Source: CAXRDE01 sp964229355 (lineage in GTDB: Bacteria; Cyanobacteriota; Sericytochromatia; UBA7694). From it: a DNA stretch of 64,000 nucleotides. Shown here one piece after another: positions 49,887 to 58,948 of this stretch; position 1 is the first letter of the stretch, and every line of letters starts with the position of its first letter. A program made the position numbers and the translations under genes. Location of the stretch: positions 186,001-250,000 of the forward strand of contig CAXRDE010000023.1 of assembly GCA_964229355.1 (NCBI GenBank), read 5' to 3'. The notes under the pieces are model-generated. The model searched no databases, was not told where the DNA came from, and was given only the letters and a program-made list of their open reading frames with translations.

Positions 49887-52808
49887 ATGGTTTTTTCTCG
49901 TTCTCAGCGTGCGGTTAGCCTCGGTGCAGTCTCTCTTAGTGCCTGCCTTGCGGTAAGCTGTCAAAACCCATCGGAAACCCAGGGGCCTCAGCCTCGCCCG
50001 GCGGGGACGATTGCACCCACGGTCACCTATACGGGAAACCCCGGTTCACCGGGCCAGGTTCCCCCCTCAGGCCTGCCCTCAGAACCGGGCCAACTCCGCT
50101 TTAAAATCAAAATTGATCGCCGCTTAATACAGGGCTTCGGCATTCAACAGCTGAGCAATTGCGCCCAGGATCTCAGTCAAATCGAAACCACAATAACCCT
50201 CTCTAGCCAGGTGTCGGCAGCCACTCAAAGCGCTTTAGAACAGCAAGGCGTTGTGGTGGTCAACCAGGATGGGCAAAGCACGTTAACCTTTAACAATACC
50301 CTGGCCGAAGTGGATCCAGACACCCTGGAGATCAGCTACAGTTTTTCAGATCTTCCGCAGGGTGCCGCCATTGCCCAAACCCTGGTCAAAGGGGTCGAGA
50401 ATGTAGCGTTCGGATTCGTTGATTACAGTGTTACCGTGGATGACCAGGGCGGAAGTGTACTCAACGTCAGTCTCAACGCCACCGATAACCTCTCAAGTAT
50501 CACCAGTTGCCCACAGCTGGAGGCCGAAGTGGAGGGCGGTGTACTCAGTGGGGCAGGGGGTAATATCGTGGTGCCCACACCCAGCCCCAGTCCCAGTCCC
50601 ACACCCTCTCCCAGCGCCACGCCGGTCAACGCCACAGTACCCACCTTAAGCAGCATTAGCAAAACCCAGGGGCCACCGGCAAGTCAGGTGATCATTACAG
50701 GTACAGGTTTTGAAACCACCACCGCAGTCACCTTCGGCGGAGCGCCTGCCTTTGAATTTCGCATCGACAGTGATACCCAAATCACGGCCTACTCCACCAG
50801 TTCCAATCCGGTGGCAGGCACCGTCAAAGTTATCAATCCCGCAGGCGAAGCAGAGTCCAGCGCCATCTTTACCCCTCAAGTTGTCGCCAATCGTCGCATT
50901 TTTATTGCCCCCAACGGAAACGGAGATGGCTCCTCATGGTCACAAGCCCTTTCGCTCCGTTACGGTTTGGCCACCGCTCAGCCGGGTGATGAAGTGTGGG
51001 TACAGGCGGGTACCCATACGCCAGCAGCACCCGATGGGAATCGCAGCCACAGTTTTATCACCAATCCCAACGTTAAAATTTACGGTGGATTCTCAGGGAA
51101 TGAGACGGCCCTCGACCAACGGGATTCAGTCAGTAATCCCACCATTTTAAGCGGCGATCTCAACGGCAACGACAATTACACCGACAGCAGCATCGATGAC
51201 TTAAACGATAATGCCTATCACGTTTTTATTGCCGCAGATCAGGTACATCTGGAAGGTGTCACCCTGCAAGGTGGCTATGCCAACGGGCCAGAAGTATCAG
51301 ACCGACAGGGAGCGGGGCTTTACCTGAACCAGGGCAACTTAACCCTGGTTAACGTGCGTTTTGAGAACAATGTCAGCGCTTTTGCCGGAGGCGGTATTTA
51401 TCAAACCCAGGGACAATTACAACTGGATACCGTGCACTTTGAAAACAACAACGCCGCTTTCTTAGGTGGGGGTCTGTTTAGCACCCGCAATGCCAGCGGC
51501 ACCGGCAGTCAGGTTACCTTTGTGCGCAACACCGCCAAGCAGGGCGGTGGCATTGCCAATGACGGCAGCGGCATTGACTTGAATGGCTTTACCTTTGACG
51601 ATAATGGCGCTCTTTACAGCGGCGGTGCCCTTTATAATCGTTCCGGTGCCAGCCCAGACTTTCAAAACGGGATCTTTAAAAACAATCGTGCCAGCAGTGG
51701 CGGCGCCGTCTACACCACAGATACAAACACCCAACTGAAGCTCACAAGCGTGGTTTTTGAAAACAACGATGCCGATAACGGCGGAGCCATGTACAACTAC
51801 AATTATGCATCTCCACAACTTGAACAGGTACGCTTTACGGGCAATTTGGCAAACTTCTGGGGGGGGGCCCTCTACAATTACTTGCACGCCTCCCCCACCT
51901 TAAATCGTACAGCTTTTAACGACAATGCAGCCCCCCGCGGCGGAGCAATATATAATCGCAGTCATGCTTCACCCCAAATTCAAAACAGCGTCTTCCATAA
52001 CAATATCGCTTCTGATGGTGGGGGCGGTGCGATTTACAATTACAACGCCGCCTCGCCCAGCATGGTGCACCTCACCTTTTACAACAATCTTGCCAGCGCC
52101 GACAGTGGCGCAGATATTTTTTCCACACTCTTGTGTCAACCCCGTCTGATCAACAGTATTGTCTGGAATGCCAATGCGAATCCGGTTTTTCAAGATGTGG
52201 ATCGTCAAATTGAAATTTTAAACTCCACGGTGTTAAATATGGAGGGCGTCAACTCTATTGGCTTTTCAAATTTAGACATCAACCCACGCTTTGTGGATAG
52301 CGCCAACCCGCTGGGTCCAGACGGCATCTTAATGACGGCTGATGACGGGCTACGCCTGGCCAATAATAGCCCTGTTTCAGACTTTGCCAGTAGCACCTAC
52401 ACCTCGCCGCTGGATGTGCTGGGTGTTCCCCGTGTGGGAAATCCCGATCAGGGTGCTTACGAAGGCGAGTTTGACGCGGTTTTAGGCGTCTTACAAAGCG
52501 AAGACCTGGTCGTTGGCTCAGGCCCTGGTGCCACCAGCGGCGATGTACTGGTGGTAGACTATACGGGCGCTATTCAAGGGGGTGGGCAGTTCAATAACAC
52601 CTATACCCAGGGCAGTCCTTTCCAGTTTATTTTGGGAACCGGTGCAGTCATTCAGGGTTGGGATCAGGGGCTCCAGGGCTTACAGGTGGGTGGAAAAAGA
52701 CGCCTGATTGTGCCTTCTCATCTGGCCTATGGCGAACAAGGGCTAGGTCCTATACCACCCGGTTCAACCCTGGTATTTGAAATTGAGCTGCGCAGTATTA
52801 ACCCTTGA
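49887..52808 (+). CDS. Lipoprotein with IPT/TIG, parallel beta-helix and C-terminal FKBP domain
   Basis: A 973-residue exported protein with a lipoprotein-like signal (LSAC at 17-20 or AVSC at 22-25). The order is: Pro/Gly-rich spacer, a domain to about 220, a Pro/Ser linker (about 228-245), and an IPT/TIG immunoglobulin-like domain (about 250-332). A right-handed parallel beta-helix follows (about 340-840), built of Chlamydia Pmp-like turns such as GGGIY and GGALYN followed by FENN or FKNN. The FKBP-type peptidyl-prolyl isomerase domain covers about 872-973 (VVDYTG, VIQGWDQGLQGL, HLAYGEQGLG, STLVFEIELRSI). The usual active-site FDS aspartate is replaced (FNNT), though the aromatic pocket residues are kept. 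A surface adhesin carrying its own folding domain is a plausible reading. Confidence 0.88.
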   Translation: MVFSRSQRAVSLGAVSLSACLAVSCQNPSETQGPQPRPAGTIAPTVTYTGNPGSPGQVPPSGLPSEPGQLRFKIKIDRRLIQGFGIQQLSNCAQDLSQIETTITLSSQVSAATQSALEQQGVVVVNQDGQSTLTFNNTLAEVDPDTLEISYSFSDLPQGAAIAQTLVKGVENVAFGFVDYSVTVDDQGGSVLNVSLNATDNLSSITSCPQLEAEVEGGVLSGAGGNIVVPTPSPSPSPTPSPSATPVNATVPTLSSISKTQGPPASQVIITGTGFETTTAVTFGGAPAFEFRIDSDTQITAYSTSSNPVAGTVKVINPAGEAESSAIFTPQVVANRRIFIAPNGNGDGSSWSQALSLRYGLATAQPGDEVWVQAGTHTPAAPDGNRSHSFITNPNVKIYGGFSGNETALDQRDSVSNPTILSGDLNGNDNYTDSSIDDLNDNAYHVFIAADQVHLEGVTLQGGYANGPEVSDRQGAGLYLNQGNLTLVNVRFENNVSAFAGGGIYQTQGQLQLDTVHFENNNAAFLGGGLFSTRNASGTGSQVTFVRNTAKQGGGIANDGSGIDLNGFTFDDNGALYSGGALYNRSGASPDFQNGIFKNNRASSGGAVYTTDTNTQLKLTSVVFENNDADNGGAMYNYNYASPQLEQVRFTGNLANFWGGALYNYLHASPTLNRTAFNDNAAPRGGAIYNRSHASPQIQNSVFHNNIASDGGGGAIYNYNAASPSMVHLTFYNNLASADSGADIFSTLLCQPRLINSIVWNANANPVFQDVDRQIEILNSTVLNMEGVNSIGFSNLDINPRFVDSANPLGPDGILMTADDGLRLANNSPVSDFASSTYTSPLDVLGVPRVGNPDQGAYEGEFDAVLGVLQSEDLVVGSGPGATSGDVLVVDYTGAIQGGGQFNNTYTQGSPFQFILGTGAVIQGWDQGLQGLQVGGKRRLIVPSHLAYGEQGLGPIPPGSTLVFEIELRSINP

Positions 52809-53995
52809 ACGCCCTCTTTTTTGTGGAATACTTCCCCGAGCCCTGGCAACATATAGCCGTTGATTTGCAAACGGCTCTGTTGATGCTGATCTCTGGATTA
52901 ATAACCTACAGTTTAAGTCAACGCCTCCTTTTGCCCATGATTGCTCGTTTTGTGCGCAGCACCCAATTTAAATGGGATGATGTATTTTTTGAGCACCGGG
53001 TATTTCATATCATTCCTTATTTGGCAGGTCTTAGCGCCCTTTCGCCCTTCTCCTTTATGAACCCGCAGTTTAATACGGGCTTTAGCCGCAGCATTTTGAT
53101 TCTGATTTTAATCGTGTTTTTGTTGACTTTGCACCGCATCTTAAACGCCATTGAGGCCATTTATAACAACTACGATGTTTCCCGAGAAAAGCCCATCAAA
53201 ACCTACTTTCAGGTGATTATGTTGGTGCTATCTTTAGGGGTCGCCCTCATCAGTATCGGCATTATTTTTCAGCAATCTGTGCTCACCCTAATTAGTGGAC
53301 TGGGTGCGATTACCGCAGTCTTAATGCTCATTTTCAAAGATCCCATCAGCGGCTTCGTGGCGGGCATTCAACTCACGGTCAATCACATGATCCGCCTGGG
53401 AGACTGGATTGAAATGCCGGATTACAAAGCCGATGGCGAAGTGATCGAAATTAACATGACCACCCTGAAAGTGCGCAATTGGGATTTCACCATTACCACC
53501 ATTCCCGTCCAGGCACTCACCGCAGGCTCTTTTCGCAACTGGCGCGGCATGACCGAAATGGGGGGAAGGCGTATAAAGCGCAGCCTGCTGATTGATGTAC
53601 GAAGTATTTCATTTTGCTCCGAAGCGTTGCTTTCTGATTTACAGCACATGCCCCGCTTACAAAATTACCTGACTGAGCGATGCGCCGAAATTCAACAGCA
53701 CAATCAACACCACGGCTACGAAGAAATGCCCCAGCGGGGAGGTCGACACCTGACCAATATTGGTCTGTTTCGCCAATACACCTTAACTTACTTGCGTGAA
53801 CAGTCCCAAATTCATCAAGACATGCCCCTCATGGTGAGACAACTTCAGCCCCATGAGTTTGGACTTCCCCTGGAGATTTATGCTTTCAGCCGCCAGACCG
53901 CCTGGATAGATTATGAAAACCTGCAAAGCGATATTTTTGACCATTTAATCGCCATGGTGCCCGCATTTGAACTCCGGCTGTATCAACGGCCCTGA
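52805..53995 (+). CDS. MscS-family channel, YbdG-like
   Basis: A 396-residue small-conductance mechanosensitive channel of the YbdG branch. Five membrane helices are visible. The pore helix is LISGLGAITAVLMLIFKDPI, followed by the beta domain (VNHMIRLGDWIEMP, DGEVIEINMTTLKVRNWDFT, TTIPVQALTAGSFRNWRGM) characteristic of YbdG. The start is the TTG that overlaps the stop of the preceding gene (TTGA). It has no Shine-Dalgarno and would depend on coupling; the first in-frame ATG would remove most of helix 1. The family relieves osmotic down-shock, and YbdG contributes a minor conductance in E. coli. Its pairing with a beta-helix lipoprotein is unexplained. Confidence 0.9.
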   Translation: MNALFFVEYFPEPWQHIAVDLQTALLMLISGLITYSLSQRLLLPMIARFVRSTQFKWDDVFFEHRVFHIIPYLAGLSALSPFSFMNPQFNTGFSRSILILILIVFLLTLHRILNAIEAIYNNYDVSREKPIKTYFQVIMLVLSLGVALISIGIIFQQSVLTLISGLGAITAVLMLIFKDPISGFVAGIQLTVNHMIRLGDWIEMPDYKADGEVIEINMTTLKVRNWDFTITTIPVQALTAGSFRNWRGMTEMGGRRIKRSLLIDVRSISFCSEALLSDLQHMPRLQNYLTERCAEIQQHNQHHGYEEMPQRGGRHLTNIGLFRQYTLTYLREQSQIHQDMPLMVRQLQPHEFGLPLEIYAFSRQTAWIDYENLQSDIFDHLIAMVPAFELRLYQRP

Positions 53996-54003
53996 GGTAA
54001 GCC

Positions 54004-56994
54004 ATGGAAATTTTTACCTCTCCAATATTTTTAAGCCTTCACAGTTTGTTTTTTTTAATCAGTCTGGCGGGCTTTATAGGCTTATCTTTTCGTCAGAACC
54101 GCAAGTTAAAGCGCATTATTGCTGAACAAAGCACCACTCTCCAACGCCTGGCTGACTCAGAAACTTTGCTACAGCGCATGTTTGACATCGTACCGGTAGG
54201 GATTTCACTCATGGATACCTTTGGCAATATTATCGATTGCAACGGGGCCTCAGAGCAATTGCTGGGACTCAGTAAAGATGAGCACAGCGGCAGACACATC
54301 ACCTCTGAGGCCTGGGAGATCTATGATGCCACAGGCCGGAAAATACCCGCCGAAGCTTATGCCAGCGTCCGCGCACTGCGCGCCCAAAAAGAAATAGTGG
54401 GTCAGGAAATAGAAGTACGCAAGCCCGATGGCGATAGCGTGTGGCTAAGCGTCAATGCCACGCCTTTTTTGCACTCCCGCTACGCCCTTTTGGTGAGCTA
54501 CTACGATATTACGCCTCAAAAACAAGCTGAACAAGCCCGTCTCAATCATCAAAACTTCTTAAGCACCTTGATTCAGACCATCCCCGATCTCATGTGGTTT
54601 AAAGATCCCCAGGGAATCTACCTGCAATGTAACCGACGGTTTGAAGCTTTTTTTGGTAGATCTGCCTCGGGCATTATTGGCAAAACGGACCATGACTTTG
54701 TGTCAGCTTCTCAGGCGGACCTGTTTCGCCACTATGACCAGCTCGCCATGCACAGCGGCGAGCCCGTGGTGAACCAGGAATGGGTCACCTTTGCCAAAGA
54801 CGGCCATCGAGAGTTGCTTGAGACCACCAAGACTGCTGTGTATAACCCTCAAAAGCAGCTGATCGGTGTCCTGGGCATTGGTCACAATATTACCGACACC
54901 CATGCCCTGCAAGAAGCCCTGGAACTCACCACCTCAAGTTACGAGGAGCTTTTTAACTCGGTGCTTGAATCGGTAGTCATTGAAGATGCCGAAGGGCGTA
55001 TTGTGGCTGTCAATAAAAGCGTCACCCGCTTATTGGGTTATGAAGAAGAGTGGTTAATCCATAAACCCATTGCAGAATTGGCTGCTCCGCGCAACAAAAA
55101 CGCAGCACAAGCCCTGTTGCGCACCAAGGCCTGGGAGGGCAGGCCTCAGGTCTATACCAGTTGGCTTCAGCACATAAATGGCAACGTTTTTCCAGTAGAA
55201 ATTCATCAAACCAGCGGGATGTGGTTTGGTCAAAAAGCCCTCTTTACGATTATGACCGACATTTCAGAGCGTTGGTCTCATCAACAAGAGCTTGAGCTTA
55301 TCGCCCACTATGATAGCTTAACGCATTTGCCCAATCGTGTCCTGCTGAGTGATCGCATTTTACAAGCCATGGCCCAGAGTGAACGCACAAAAGGCTTACT
55401 GGGCGTTGTGTTTTTGGATCTCGACGGTTTTAAACGTGTCAACGATACTTACGGCCACGCGGCGGGTGACCGTTTACTCGTCAAGCTGGCCGTAAGACTT
55501 AAGGCTGCATTACGCAAAGGAGATACCCTCGCACGTATTGGGGGAGACGAGTTTGTGGCGGTGATCCTCAATCTGGAGAGTGCCCAGGCTATCACCCCCA
55601 TTTTAGAGCGCTTGCTGCAAGCCGCTGCGGAGCCTTTTCAATGGGACGCTGTCGAAGCCAGGGTCTCTGCGAGTCTGGGCGTTACGTTTTACCCCCAAAA
55701 GCATTTATTAGACGTGGATCAACTGCTGCGTCAGGCCGATCAAGCCATGTATCAGGCAAAGCAGTCGGGTAAAAACCGTTATCACATTTTTGACCCTGTT
55801 GAAGACCACGATATTCGCCAACATCACCAGGATATGCAACGGCTGCAGGAAGCCTTTGAAAACCAGGAGTTTTGCCTGTATTATCAACCCAAAGTCAATA
55901 TGTACACAGGCCAGGTGTTAGGTGCAGAAGCTTTAATTCGTTGGCAGCATCCTGAACGAGGGGTATTGGCACCCGTGTACTTTTTACCCACCCTCGGTGA
56001 AGGCCCCTTGAGTCTTTCTCTGGGAGACTGGGTGCTCGAAAGCGCGCTCAAACAATTGCAACAGTGGCAAGCCCAGGGGCTTCACCTTTCGGTTAGCGTT
56101 AATATTCAAGGCAATCACCTTCAATCCCCTGATTTTGCCGAGCGCTTGCAAGCACTTCTGCAGGCACATCCAGAAATTTCCCCGGAAGACCTTGAGCTGG
56201 AAGTGTTAGAAACCCATCTGATTGAAGACTTAAAGCACACCTCGGCCATTATTCAAAAATGTCAGGAGTTAGGTGTGCAATTTGCCTTAGACGACTTTGG
56301 CACCGGCTATTCTTCACTGAGTTATCTCAAGGAGCTTCCTGTGAACACTTTAAAAATTGATCAAAGTTTTGTGAGAGACATGCTCGAAACCCCTGAAGAT
56401 CTTTCCATTTTAGAGAGCACGCTGGAGCTGGCAAAAACCTTTCACAAACACGTGATTGTCGAGGGCGTTGAAACTCTGGCTCACGGGCGAATTCTTTTGC
56501 AACTGGGCAGCCTCTGGGGTCAGGGTTACGGTATTGGACGCCCCATGCCGGCAGAAGCTTTCGAAAAATGGTGCCGAAGCTGGACATTACCAACCCTTTG
56601 GAAAGAAACGTATCCGGTCGCTAAAGGGCTTCGTCCCCTGCTCATCGCTATTGCCGAACACAAAGCCTGGTTTCAAGAGCTCAATCACCTGCTCAAACAT
56701 ACCGCTCCCACTGAAGACCTTAAGATCTTTGATAAACTTTGCCGCCTACACCATTGGTTCTATCACACGTATTCCACAAAGGAAGCAGAAAGTCTACTTT
56801 TTCAAGAGGCTTCAGACCACCATGAAAAACTTCACCAGCGTGTACAACAGCTTTTTCCTGATATTTTAACGCGCTCTCCAGCTGAAAAAGAGGAGATTGC
56901 CCAGGAGCTGAATAAACAGTGGCAGATTATCGAAGATAAGCTGCAACACTGGCTCAATCAGCAAAGTAATCCCGGTATCTCAAAGATTTTATGA
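54004..56994 (+). CDS. PAS-GGDEF-EAL-CZB bifunctional c-di-GMP enzyme
   Basis: A 996-residue protein: one N-terminal membrane helix, three PAS domains (about 50-175, 180-300, 315-425), then GGDEF and EAL domains. The cyclase has an intact GGDEF at 513-517 and an inhibitory I-site RKGD at 504-507. The phosphodiesterase has EAL at 642-644, DDFGTGYSS and the VIVEGVET glutamate, so both activities may be real. The C-terminal 115 residues match the CZB zinc-binding domain: H886, C913, H940 and H944, with the same H-C-HxxxH order and near-identical spacing as DgcZ. Zinc could therefore control turnover of c-di-GMP. It starts 8 nt after the channel gene. Confidence 0.9.
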   Translation: MEIFTSPIFLSLHSLFFLISLAGFIGLSFRQNRKLKRIIAEQSTTLQRLADSETLLQRMFDIVPVGISLMDTFGNIIDCNGASEQLLGLSKDEHSGRHITSEAWEIYDATGRKIPAEAYASVRALRAQKEIVGQEIEVRKPDGDSVWLSVNATPFLHSRYALLVSYYDITPQKQAEQARLNHQNFLSTLIQTIPDLMWFKDPQGIYLQCNRRFEAFFGRSASGIIGKTDHDFVSASQADLFRHYDQLAMHSGEPVVNQEWVTFAKDGHRELLETTKTAVYNPQKQLIGVLGIGHNITDTHALQEALELTTSSYEELFNSVLESVVIEDAEGRIVAVNKSVTRLLGYEEEWLIHKPIAELAAPRNKNAAQALLRTKAWEGRPQVYTSWLQHINGNVFPVEIHQTSGMWFGQKALFTIMTDISERWSHQQELELIAHYDSLTHLPNRVLLSDRILQAMAQSERTKGLLGVVFLDLDGFKRVNDTYGHAAGDRLLVKLAVRLKAALRKGDTLARIGGDEFVAVILNLESAQAITPILERLLQAAAEPFQWDAVEARVSASLGVTFYPQKHLLDVDQLLRQADQAMYQAKQSGKNRYHIFDPVEDHDIRQHHQDMQRLQEAFENQEFCLYYQPKVNMYTGQVLGAEALIRWQHPERGVLAPVYFLPTLGEGPLSLSLGDWVLESALKQLQQWQAQGLHLSVSVNIQGNHLQSPDFAERLQALLQAHPEISPEDLELEVLETHLIEDLKHTSAIIQKCQELGVQFALDDFGTGYSSLSYLKELPVNTLKIDQSFVRDMLETPEDLSILESTLELAKTFHKHVIVEGVETLAHGRILLQLGSLWGQGYGIGRPMPAEAFEKWCRSWTLPTLWKETYPVAKGLRPLLIAIAEHKAWFQELNHLLKHTAPTEDLKIFDKLCRLHHWFYHTYSTKEAESLLFQEASDHHEKLHQRVQQLFPDILTRSPAEKEEIAQELNKQWQIIEDKLQHWLNQQSNPGISKIL

Positions 56995-57013
56995 GATATG
57001 AGATAATAGACTC

Positions 57014-58156
57014 ATGAGCACTGAACCTCTTGATCCCGCTCTCAATGGGACCGCCCTTAATTTTGAGGATAACGATTTCGACAAAACCATCATTACCCAG
57101 GTGCCTGACGCCCTGAGAGTTTCAAGTGAAGGTCTGTTTTTAAAAGCTGCCGATCAAACCTATCCGCTTCCCCTGGGGCCCATGGTGATTGGCCGAGATG
57201 CCAGTTGTACCCTCACCTTGTCATCGCGCATGATTTCCAGACACCATGCGGTGATTTACCGTCAGGGTAAGCATTATTTACTCAGAGATCTGCATTCGAC
57301 CAACGGGGTTGTGGTGAACGACCAAAAGGTAGCCCAGACCCTCCTTCGCCCCGGAGATACCATCCAAATGGGCGATCAGAACTTTGAGATTATTGAAGGT
57401 CAGTTCCCTCCCGAAAAATACCATAATGCTTGCATTGTTGTTTTTCTGGATCTGGCCGGGTCCACCCATCTGACCGAAAAGTACGGCGCCGCTTTTTCGG
57501 CATCTATTCGTGAGCTGATGCGCCGGGTCGAGGACGAAGTGCTTATTCACCGGGGGTGCCCTGTAAAGCTGCTGGGCGACGGACTCATGTGTGCCTTTGA
57601 TCTCTTTGCGGTCAGAGAGTCTGGCTATCAGGCTTTTGATCGCGCCTTGCAGTTTGCCCAAAAAGCGGTCCGTATGTTTGCCGAAAGCAAGCAGTTTGAG
57701 CCGCTGCACCTGAGGGTCGGTTTGCACTATGGAGACGTCTTGCTCTCAGAAGTGCCTCACTTCGACCTGTTTGGCGATACGGTAAACACAGCGGCCCGCC
57801 TGGAATCCGCGAATAAGTACTATCACACGCAAATTTTAGTTTCTGACGCTTTTTTTCAACGCACCCGCTTTCAAGCCTATTTACGCGAAGTGGATCAGGT
57901 CTTTGTCATGGGTAAAGACCAGCCCATTACTCTGTATACCTGGGATCATACCTTTTTAAAATCCAAAAATCATCAACACCGCGTTCCCTACGAAACGGGA
58001 CTAAAAGCGTATCGAGAAGGCAATTTTTCACAAGCGTTCAGCATTTGGAAGCAATACGCAACACAAGACCCGCTCTGTACTCCCATGCTAACCCGCCTTC
58101 AAGAGAATCCCGATGTTCCCGAGCACTGGCAAGGAGTATGGGCCTTAGATAAGTAG
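57014..58156 (+). CDS. FHA-domain class III adenylate cyclase
   Basis: A 380-residue cytosolic protein. An FHA phosphothreonine-binding domain spans about 50-130 (VIGRDASC, SRMISRHHAV, HSTNGVVVN). The class III cyclase domain (about 138-315) has metal-binding D146 in FLDLAGST and D189 in LLGDG. The purine-specifying lysine and aspartate (KLLGDG; DLFGDTVN) favour ATP over GTP, and the transition-state residues are in NTAARLES. A short TPR-like helical tail (GLKAYREGNFSQAFSIWKQY) ends the chain. FHA implies control by a Ser/Thr kinase, none of which is in the window. Lying 19 nt after the c-di-GMP enzyme, it suggests a second-messenger cluster. Confidence 0.9.
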   Translation: MSTEPLDPALNGTALNFEDNDFDKTIITQVPDALRVSSEGLFLKAADQTYPLPLGPMVIGRDASCTLTLSSRMISRHHAVIYRQGKHYLLRDLHSTNGVVVNDQKVAQTLLRPGDTIQMGDQNFEIIEGQFPPEKYHNACIVVFLDLAGSTHLTEKYGAAFSASIRELMRRVEDEVLIHRGCPVKLLGDGLMCAFDLFAVRESGYQAFDRALQFAQKAVRMFAESKQFEPLHLRVGLHYGDVLLSEVPHFDLFGDTVNTAARLESANKYYHTQILVSDAFFQRTRFQAYLREVDQVFVMGKDQPITLYTWDHTFLKSKNHQHRVPYETGLKAYREGNFSQAFSIWKQYATQDPLCTPMLTRLQENPDVPEHWQGVWALDK

Positions 58157-58173
58157 GCCTCAGCCATTAACCC

Positions 58174-58911
58174 ATGTACACTTTACTCACCATTCCTTAC
58201 AGCCATTACTGCGAACGGGCGCGCTGGGCCCTGGACCTGAGTCAGCTCAGCTATCAAGAAGAAGGACATGCTCCTTTTTTTCATGCCTATTACAATCGCA
58301 AACGGGGCGCTCAGCGCATGGTGCCAGCCCTTGTTACCCCTGCACAAGTCATTAACGGTTCTGACCAGATTTTACGTTTTGTGCATCAACACCGTCCCCT
58401 CTACCCCACACATCTGGAGGCCAGCATTCTCAGTTGGGAAGATCGTTTTGACCGCGTCTTTGGGATAAAAAGCCGTGTCTGGGCCTATATTCACCTCCAA
58501 AAGGTCCCCGAACAACTTCATTCCATTTTGCAAGAAGGCACGCCCGGGGAGTATGCGTTCATCAAGCCTTTTGTGCCTTATGCCCTGCAAAGCATTGTCT
58601 CGCTCTATAAGGCGTACCCCTATCGCCTTCGGCGTGTGGAGCAAGACCTTAACCACCTGCTCGACCAATGTGATTTTATGCTAAAAGACCAGCGCTCCTT
58701 CTTTATGGGAGAGACCTTCACCGCAGCGGACATTACCCTCTGTGCGCTGGCCAGCATTCTGGTCTTTCCACCGGAGCATGGCTTTGCTTACCCGGCCCTT
58801 GAAACTTTTCCTGAGGCCATGCAAACCCAGATTTTACAGTGGCGCAAACGCCCCGTAGGACAATATATTTTGCGTATGTATGCCAACCACCGCACCCGCT
58901 TCGGTGTATAG
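58174..58911 (+). CDS. Glutathione S-transferase family protein
   Basis: A 245-residue protein with a thioredoxin-like N-terminal domain (LLTIPYSHYCERARWALD, then MVPALVTP with the cis-proline, and the GSDQILRFV substrate loop). The C-terminal domain is helical and includes GETFTAADITLCALASIL. The single cysteine in SHYCERARW is near the N-terminal active-site position. The subclass and substrate are unknown. It follows the cyclase gene by 17 nt. Confidence 0.85.
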   Translation: MYTLLTIPYSHYCERARWALDLSQLSYQEEGHAPFFHAYYNRKRGAQRMVPALVTPAQVINGSDQILRFVHQHRPLYPTHLEASILSWEDRFDRVFGIKSRVWAYIHLQKVPEQLHSILQEGTPGEYAFIKPFVPYALQSIVSLYKAYPYRLRRVEQDLNHLLDQCDFMLKDQRSFFMGETFTAADITLCALASILVFPPEHGFAYPALETFPEAMQTQILQWRKRPVGQYILRMYANHRTRFGV

Positions 58912-58948
58912 TGCATACATCAACTCGTATCTCATATAGGAACAAAAA

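Noticed and set aside
51300..52140. Regular repeats that might suggest a CRISPR array or tandem DNA repeat
   Set aside because: The periodicity is in the protein (beta-helix turns GGALYN/FENN); the DNA repeats are inexact and in frame.
54369..54390. GCGCACTGCGCGC, similar to the palindromic element at 12152 and 24723
   Set aside because: It lies inside a coding region, is not the same core, and has no promoter beside it.
56640..56994. Hemerythrin domain at the end of the GGDEF-EAL protein
   Set aside because: The H, C, HxxxH pattern and spacing fit CZB; the usual set of histidines and carboxylates of hemerythrin is absent.
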